DNA of 64,000 nt from Corallium rubrum. Its lineage: Eukaryota > Cnidaria > Anthozoa > Scleralcyonacea > Coralliidae. The notes under the pieces are model-generated. The model did not search any database. It saw only the letters and a list, made by a program, of their open reading frames with translations, and was not told where the DNA came from. The stretch covers positions 1,116,001 to 1,180,000 of the forward strand of contig OZ036002.1 of assembly GCA_964035015.1 (NCBI GenBank). Reading direction: 5' to 3'. A program made the translations under genes and the position numbers. Within the stretch, counting starts at the first letter, position 1; each line of letters starts with the position of its first letter. Shown here one piece after another: positions 53,901 through 62,900 of the stretch.

Positions 53901-56900
53901 TGGTGAACGTTTCTCAAGCTCATTTACTCCGAAAATATTTCTGAGCCTCAGACAGGGTTCGAACATGCGACCTTCTAAGGGGTAGACCGTTAGAAATCAA
54001 GGGAGGGGGGGGTGACAATTACCAAAAAAAATTCGCGCAAGGAAAATGATAAAGAAAAAAAATCGTGCAAACGATCATCAACAACAACAACAACAACAAA
54101 AAATTCGTGCAAGCAAAGTGCACCATGTGATTTATCATACGATAAAAAGGAATAGCTCACTGATTAAACAGTCAAATAAACTATTTAGAAACTTCAGGTA
54201 GTGTTAAACACTGCAAACAATCAGTGTTATATAAAGTCTCCTTATTTCATTTATATTAATTATCTCAAATAAAAAATATAAATTGGAAATAAAAATTTAA
54301 ACAAATTTAGATTTTGGGAGAGACAGCAGATTGGAACAGGCCTGAAAAAGTGCACAGGAGGACGCCCCTCAACCCCTCAGAGATTTCTTTTATCTCATTC
54401 TGTTTATTTCTCTTTTGAATTTTTGTTTCCAAGGTGTCTGGTTTAATATTATGTCATTATACATGCAATTTAAAGTAAATGCAAAATAAATTCGAAATAG
54501 CGCCTGATTTTTTTTTACTCGAATTCTGACCTTCCAAAGCACAGAGAAACACTTTTGAACACTGATATTTATCATCATCATCTTTTTAATAGCGTGCAAG
54601 CCGCTATTCACCGCTTTAATATGATCGCTAGTTGTACTTGTATTTGCTGGCCACATCTCGCTGTTTTTACAAAGTGCCACGTGGTCAGTTTTGGACTGGC
54701 ATCCTTTCGCGCATGGCTTAAATAACCCTATAAAAAAATTCCTGTAGAGCTTGCACACTGAAAAAAAAAATCCCGCAGGGAATTTGAGCTGAAAAAAAAT
54801 AATTCATGCACACATATTTTTCACACACCCCTCCATTGATTTCTAAAGGTCCACCCCTAATGACTGCAGGAAGGTTGACCAGAAGGTTGCAAGTTCGAAC
54901 CCTGAGCTTGACGAACGTCTATACCGAACGTCTGTTATATAAAGATTGTATAATTATAGTAATAATATACATGACAAAATTACTGCATCCTGATTGGTCG
55001 AGTGGAGTGCAAATTCAATGTAAGACAGTGCAGAAAAGGTGTAATACAGTGCAGAAAAATGAAATACAGTGCAAATTTCAATGAGTATTAAGCATTCTGA
55101 TTGGCTAATAAACAACTGGAATCTACCGTAAAGCCAATGAAATGTCTATGCGGATTTCGAAGGATTGTTTTTCCTTCACGGGAAAATCCAATATGGCGAC
55201 CAAAACATAAAGTTGTCGAAGAACATTTCGATGAAATACAGAGTGAATTTTGCTTTAATATTGACATAAAAGTTCCTACAAGAAGACTAGAAGGGGTTAG
55301 ATGCTATGAGTAAAACGTTTGACGTATTTAGTGAACAAAATGAAGCAGTTTTCAACCATTAAAGCTTCGAGAAGTGGAGCAATGAGTGGTATGTAACTTC
55401 GTAGCTGGAAGAACATTTTGTCTAACATTTTCATGTATATTATTAATAAGTAATATCATGGTTTCGAGTGCAATTTTGAAAAAACACGCACTCGTGAGTT
55501 TTCATGGCGAGAAATAATGGTCACGCATGCGCGTAATGCATGCCCACTTACAAAAATTTTGACTAGAAAAGTTCTGCAAGATTAATAGGGCTTACATAGA
55601 GGATGAGTGAAACAATCGTTGTAGCAGTGTCAATTTTTAAATTATTTCAAATGTTTCAATCTGAATCGTATAGTGCAACACATCTGCGATATAAATATCA
55701 TGAGCGATATGCCACAGATATTAAATCCGTTGCGGTTTTTGATATACTATTTTGAGCAGAAGTCTAACATAAGCCAATATGGCGAATACGAAAATTGTAC
55801 CAACCTTGCTGCTCACGTTATCGAAAATCAAACAGAGGTACACTATTTCCGTACAAGTTTCGCTCTGATTCGGCTACTATAAAGATCCGTCTTTTCGATG
55901 ATATTCTTCATTTCTAGCCTGTATTTGTCGTTGTTGCGGTTTTCAATCTCAAAGCTTCAGTATTTTCTGATCATCGAATGAAGATTTCGTCCAACATTGC
56001 ATAAATTAGCTGTTCTCTTTTCTTCTGAACCGCGGAACTGTGACGACCGCACGGCATAGGTACTAGTTTAATAGGGCTTTAGCTCCACCTCTCTGTGTCC
56101 ACCATTTCTCGCCATGTTCAAGACCTCAAATAGCACTCGTCCTTCGGACTCGTACAATTTTGATAGTCTTTGAAAAACTCACTCGTGCATGTTTTTTCCA
56201 AATTGCACTCGAAACTATGCTATTACCTATACAAATAGAAATATATCCTGTTCTATAGGTTATTTCTGCTTCTTTTTGCAACATTCAAGTGGTCGGTGCG
56301 TACGCAGTACTGTCAACCCATTCCTTTCAAAGGGGTCGGTTAAGTTTTGGTATTTGGAGATTACCAATCAGTGTACGGATCCAGCATCACAGTTTCGGTT
56401 CCAAGATGATGGAGTTCTGAACCACGTTTCATCAACAGGATGTATTGTTCCTTTAAGTGGCAAAGTAGACCCCAAACCTGGTACGACCCTGGTGGTCTTT
56501 GATGATCAGAATAGCTGTGCGAATAAGACTGTAGGCCAAACTTACACCCAAACTGTCCAAGGCTCTTTGCGTCACTCTAGTGGAAAATGTATCCAGCCGC
56601 ATACTTCATTTCAAACCGTTCCCTCGATCGGTGCCAAGCTGGAATATACAACCACGTGCAATGCAACGAAACAACAATTCATATTAGGTACGACCATTTT
56701 CTTTATTTGTGGTGTATGCCATAGAGATCATATAAATACTAGAGGAGGCATTGGCGGAAAAAATTGGTAACCACATGGCAGCCTCCATGGCATCCTCAGT
56801 CAATTGGTTGACCCAGTCCTTTGCCAACCAACGCGCCTAATGTTTGCCTCAAAAAAAATCCAAGATGGCGGCGTTCAATTGGTTACCCGCCGTTGACTGA

Positions 56901-59900
56901 AACTAAGATAGGATGCCCTCTCTAGTATTTATATGATCTCTGTGGTTTATGCATCAATAGAGAGGCATGCCAAAGTGTTCACAACGCAAAATCGATCTTC
57001 CGAAGATAACCTGTACTTTTTATTCAATTTCAAGTTCTAAATACTGTCAGAAAGATTTAAGAACTTGATTTCAGAAGTAGCTTCTCGGATTCTGAGCGTA
57101 CAGCATACGTTATAAGATAAAGTAAAGCGTGTTCTTGAGGGGGAAATAAATTTCCTAGGAACTATGTTCCTGGGGGTTAAATTTTTTTTGGGGGGGAACA
57201 AATTTTCCGTGACACTGGTGAAGTGATATCAGTATTCCCCCATTCTGAGATATTCCCATACACAACAGAATATTGCACATATACACAACAGAAGTACACT
57301 TAAATATTAGAGCTCTGGCTTTCTGGTTATTACGTTTCTATTGTATAAATTTAAAGAGTGACTAGTGATAATGTTACTGAATGTGAACGTTAAAATGAGC
57401 AAAATGTTTGATCGGATATGGAAAGCGTCTGATGAAATCTCGCACTATCTTCGCCATATTGAAGACATATCTTGGACATGACGAAGAACCAACAGCAGAC
57501 TGTTTGAAACTAACAACTCAATTTTTAGGCTGCCATCACACACAAGAAGAATAGAAACTTATCAGAATACCTTTCGTCCTTCACCTTTTGAAAAGACAAA
57601 TCGACCGAACTCGGACTTCGTGTATGCGTAGAGGTGATGTTACACTATTTTTCGTCCAACTTACAACGCAACCTTTTTCTAAGAAACATATTGCTAGTTG
57701 CTGCAGGATTTCTGATCTATATATAAGTTGCCATGATGGCAAAAATGTAAAACTTTAAAAAATGTAAAAACTTTATTGTAAACTAGGAGTGTCGCACGAG
57801 GCGATTTTTCCTGTAATTTACTGTACAATTTGAAGCTCCGTTGCGTTGCAAATTGGACGAAACATCGTCCCGTGTAACATCACCTTAAGGCATCAATAAT
57901 TGACCGTACTGAAAAATATGGTGTTTTGTACATTTAACCACAATCCTTTGTGCGCATTGAATATTGTTTCTTGTAGAATAATCGAAAGATAGGGTTTTAA
58001 AACGATCAACTTTGGTAGGAATGAGGTCCTTGCTTGTTTAATCCACTTTAGCATGATAAACAATGTTTAGTTGTTATTTGAGATGATTTGAGGTCGCAAA
58101 GCATTATGGTTAAATGTGCCATCTTTTTCGGTATCCGATCAATAGACCTTTTCACCAATAGCGGCGCCATCTTGAATTCGCAATGCATTATGGTCTATCC
58201 AGGGTAGCAAGCTCCATTAAAAGGGCGATTGCGTAGTGTTGAGACAATGCGGTAATTTTTTCTTGATAAATACTTTCGTGGCAACAATATCGAAATATAA
58301 TAATTATCCTATTGGTAAAAACAATAATTCTCGGACGTGTAAGGATAGATTCATGACAAATGTGTCCTTATACGTACGAGAATTATTGCTTTTACCAATA
58401 TGACAATTGTTATATTTAGATATTGTGGCAACGAAATTATTTATAAAGAAAAAAATACCGCATTGTGTCTCAACACTACGCAATCGCCCTTTTAATGGAG
58501 CTTGCTACCCTGGGTAGACCATAATGCATTGCGGATTCAAGATGGCGCCGCTATTGATGAAAAGGTCTATTAGCTAGAACCACCAATATGGTTTGAATGA
58601 TAAATATATGGAAAGCTTAATATGTTTTGAACACGTCAACCAAACTGTTTGAGAGAAAAGCTGCGCTACTAGAACAATAATATAATTTAATATCTGCTCC
58701 CGAGGGAAAACAAAATTATAACGGTTTCCCGAGGGAGCAGGCATTAAGTGTTTTGTTATATAGCTTGAGTTTCGCTGAATAATTTCGACGTTTATCAAGG
58801 GAAAGTACACAAAAGACAAACGCTAAGATGTACAAAAACATTTCGCCTGGCTCCGTAATTTCACTTCAACCAAACAAATATGAGTCTCAGAACAAAAGAA
58901 CAGCAATACATTTCTCCAGTTAATCTTCACACATGCTTTGAAGACCTATAAATATTCTTTTTTTCGTACCAAACAAGCTTTTGTTTATAGGATGCCGTGA
59001 AGAGTTCAAAGTTCTAGCGGGCAATAATTGAAAACTTATTGACCGAGCATGCAATAAGTTCTCAATTATTGCCCGCTCGGTAGACATTGAAATTTAGATA
59101 AGGAAATGTGACCACAAACCAACCAATGGTAGTCATCGTTGTATCCAGTGAAACTCTAGCTATAAACAACAGGAATTATCTGAGAAGGGGGAGGTCTCAG
59201 ACTGGGGAATGACTAAGATCCTGTCACCGGCACCTGTGCTTTCCAGTTGTGTCTTGACTCTGGTTATTTACACCTTCCGGATGAAATACAATACATTGGG
59301 GAAAACAAAGCGTGTGCTGCCTCACATTGCTGCAGTCCCAAGTTCAGCCCGATTGAACATGTTCTCTCACTTATAGTTCAGGATTATCCTAAATCCTAAA
59401 CCAATTCTCTGTCCTACGTGCGAATATGTTAAACTGAAAAGCATATAACTAATGATTTAGTAGGGGTGCAGTGGTCCAGGTCTGAGAGGTGGAGACTCTC
59501 GGGACCACTGACCTGTAGTTTAACCAGCCTGTGGTTGCACCAATGGCTATCCGCTTCTTTTATCTATTGTTATAGGGTCTGTTACCTGTGATGGCGAGAG
59601 AACAAAATATGTCAACTGCCCGTCCTCACAAGTAATCATGGTTACGAGTGCGAATTACGGAGGTCTGGGACGACTCAAGACCTGTGGCTATAACCTCAAT
59701 TACAATTGCTTATTACCAGCTTCGCTGTGTCATGTCAAGCGTCAGTGTGATGGTCAACAATCGTGTGAAATTAACGTTGGAACCAGTGAGTTCAAGCACG
59801 ATCCTTGTCCAGGAACGTCGAAATACCTTCATCTTGAGTATAAATGTGTCAGCAAGACCGATTTCACCAAGGAGAGTATTCACGGCAAGTATATATATAT

Positions 59901-62900
59901 TTGATATGACCAAAGTTAGTTTTGGAGGCGATGGTTAAGGGGGCTGTGGACACGAGCGTACACCAAAAAACTTTTCAGCTAATAAAGGTGGATTTCTAGG
60001 GTTTTATGATTACGTGTAAGCTGGTGGCGAATTTGGTGGTAAATTTAATTAATGGAAATAGGTGGCGATGATTTCAAATAGGTTCTTATTTCTATAAATG
60101 ATCAGTTTTAATGGTATGGTTGCAACGTCCCAAACAAGCAACTTCGTCCTTAGGGAGTTCGTGAGAAGATACGGCAACGGAGCAACTGAGAAGTGAGCGC
60201 GCTGGCAAAGGCTGGAGAACAAGTGACAAAATATTTCGATATTTTTGGAAAATTTACCCGCCAGTCGTAACATTGAGGCCAAGCAAATGAATTGTGAAAA
60301 GCAGACGAACGAACGAACGAACGAACGAACGAACGGACGAACGAACGAACGAACGAACGAACGAACGAACGAACGAACGAACGAACGAACGAACGAACGA
60401 ACGAACGAACGAACGAACGAACGAACGAACGAACGAACGAACGAACGAACGAACGAACGAACAAACGAACGAACGAACGAACGAACGAACGAACGAACGA
60501 ACGAACGAACGAACGAACGAAAATAAAATAAAATAATTTAAAGCAAATAAATGTTGCTAAGTCGTAACTCCTTATTTGGACACCGATATGTTTGCTTCTG
60601 CTTATTATGTGTAGGTTAAGCACCTCACCCGACGTTTATTAGCGATTGTCAGGAAAAGAACTTGTGACGAGGTTCTATTTTTATTGCGAGGTTTATATAG
60701 GGTGGGAGGTTATAACCTGCATATAAACCGCCGTACATCAAAGAAAACCGACTTAATCCTATTATAATCGTATATTATACAAACAATATTCACAAACTAG
60801 CTAAATTTGAGTTGATGCAGTCATGAACCAAGGGACATGCTTTTTGCATAACGTAGAGCAGTAGAGTTCAATCAAGCATTTTATTTAATCACACGTGTGC
60901 AGGTTTTGTTAACTGGCCTGGTCAGCGAGATGACTTGTCGCTTTGTAATGTAATATCCCCTAATAATCCGCTGGTAGAAGTATTCCATTTTAGTGGAGTG
61001 CTCTCTAGTTAGTGATACATCAACTCTGATATATCTTAACTCTTTCAGTTACGAGTGTGCGACTTGCGTCAGAAGTGTTTCCTGGACAAGGCTACGTTGA
61101 AGTTCTCGCGGACTCTAAGCCAGACGTTTGGCAGCGATTATGTATTAAGAATTGGAAAGATCCAGAACAGCAAGCCATTTGTCGCAGTCTTGGCTACTCT
61201 GGAGCTAAACAACGTTCTGCCTCTGCTACGACGGGCCATGGCTTGGCAGGCAATCGTCACGTGATTCATAGTGATATGTACTGCAGCCGTAATGAAAAGA
61301 ACGTGTCTTCGTGCTGCTTTGGGAAGTTGGCTGGAAATGAAGAAGATACATGCCCGATGATGGCTTACGTTTCTTGTAAGTGCACGCCATGATAAGGAGG
61401 TTGGATGTAAATTTTCTTCGAGCTATTTTCTGATTATCCCGAGCGGGACTTGTCCTGATACTGTCTGGGGCTCAGAAATCTTTTCTGAGTAATTGAGTTT
61501 GACGAACGTTCAACAAACATCTGTTGCATTACACCAAACTCGCAAACGTACCAAAGGCACTACCTATATACGTACAACTTATCATACTTGAACCCACAAC
61601 TTTCTTATTGCCGGTGAAACGCTCTGACGATTGAGCGTACATACTGAGACTCATGATTGAGATCGATGTATGACATTATATACTGCTATGTGCAAGTATG
61701 ATGATATATGTTAATGTCGTAATGCATGATATGTTGCATGTTGTTTATGTAAATGTTCTTTGATTTATTTTACTCAGAAAACAATCTGAGTTGCCAAGCG
61801 AGACACGAACCCACAACCTCCTGAGCTATGTGCACATATAGTATAACTATAATGTTGTACATCGAACTCAACGGTCTCAACTTACTTTCAAATCATCTGT
61901 CCCATCAGATTGAAATTTTATTTAAGTCACATGCATGCATGCATGTGAGAAGAGTACTTCTAGTTTGATCGACTTTAACCCTTTAAAGCCTGGAGCCTTC
62001 CCGTTGACAAGTAAAATCGTCTGGCGTTAGCCAGAGTAAAATAATAGAAGTCGTGTTCAGGTCTTAAAGGTTAACAAACGCCGCAAGTTTTCTCTGGGTA
62101 CTTCGATTCTCTAACACTGCGCTAATAAGGCTCTTACTGGACCTTTTATTTAGGGAAAACAGTTTAGATATGACTGATAGGGTCATCCAGTATAAATCTA
62201 GTTTAGTTTAGTTTAGTTTACTTCAGTTCAGTTCAGTTCAGTCTAGTGTCGTTTGGAAGTGTGGTGTGGTGAAGTGGAGTACGTGGGGTGTGTTGTTGTG
62301 TGGAGTGGATGGGTGTTGTATTTCGAGTCAGTCGTGGAGTGGAGTAGAGTGGAGTGGAGTGGAGTGGAGTGGAGTGGAGTGGAGTGGAGTGGAGTGGAGT
62401 GGAGTGGAGTGGAGTGGAGTGGAGTGGAGTGGAGTGCTGTTCAGCGTAGTGTTGTGTCGTGTCGTGTCGTGTCGTGTCGTGTCATGTCATGTTATGTCAT
62501 GTTATGTCATGTCATGTCATGTCATGTCATGTCATGTCATGTCATGTGGACTGGACTGGAGGGGTGTTGTGTTGTGTTTGGAGGGAGGGAGGGAGGGAGG
62601 GAGGGAGGGTGGGAGGGAGGGAGGGAGGGAGGGAGGGAGGGAGGGAGGGAGGGAGGGAGGGAGGGAGGGAGGGAGGGAGGGAGGGAGGGAGGGAGGGAGG
62701 GAGTGCTGTTCAGCGTAGTGTTGTGTCGTGTCGTGTCGTGTCGTGTCGTGTCGTGTCATGTCATGTTATGTCATGTCATGTCATGTCATGTCATGTCATG
62801 TCATGTCATGTCATGTCATGTGGACTGGACTGGAGGGGTGTTGTGTTGTGTTTGGAGGGAGGGAGGGAGGGAGGGAGGGAGGGAGGGAGGGAGGGAGGGA

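Larger units (their letters stand above)
50924..56258 (+). other. Intron 1 (5.3 kb), repeat-rich
   Basis: It holds a duplicated ~125-bp unit, a 5S-SINE, several tRNA-like SINE pieces and a TIR element reaching to 25 nt before exon 2. Open frames inside (for example 53336-53530, 53589-53834, 55101-55313, 55673-55882) show no domain and are not called. Confidence 0.6.
56688..59575 (+). other. Intron 2 (2.9 kb), foldback-rich
   Basis: Contains MITEs at 56719-56950, 57630-57895 and 58141-58571, and a hairpin at 58990-59085, each listed separately. 58574-58819 has an unsupported minus-strand frame. 59455-59520 contains GGTCCAGGTC and CGGGACCACTGACC inverted blocks. Confidence 0.6.

Noticed and set aside
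55101..55313. 70-codon frame MANKQLESTVKPMKC...
   Set aside because: Within intron 1. No recognisable domain; flanked by repeats and a stop-rich neighbour.
60150..60623. Repetitive Arg-Ser-Phe-Val and Thr-Asn-Glu-Arg frames
   Set aside because: Both strands of the (GAAC)n array. No codon bias or domain.
61595..61660. tRNA gene
   Set aside because: Box A- and B-like sequences are present, but no cloverleaf with paired acceptor ends; the body is shared with dispersed repeats.
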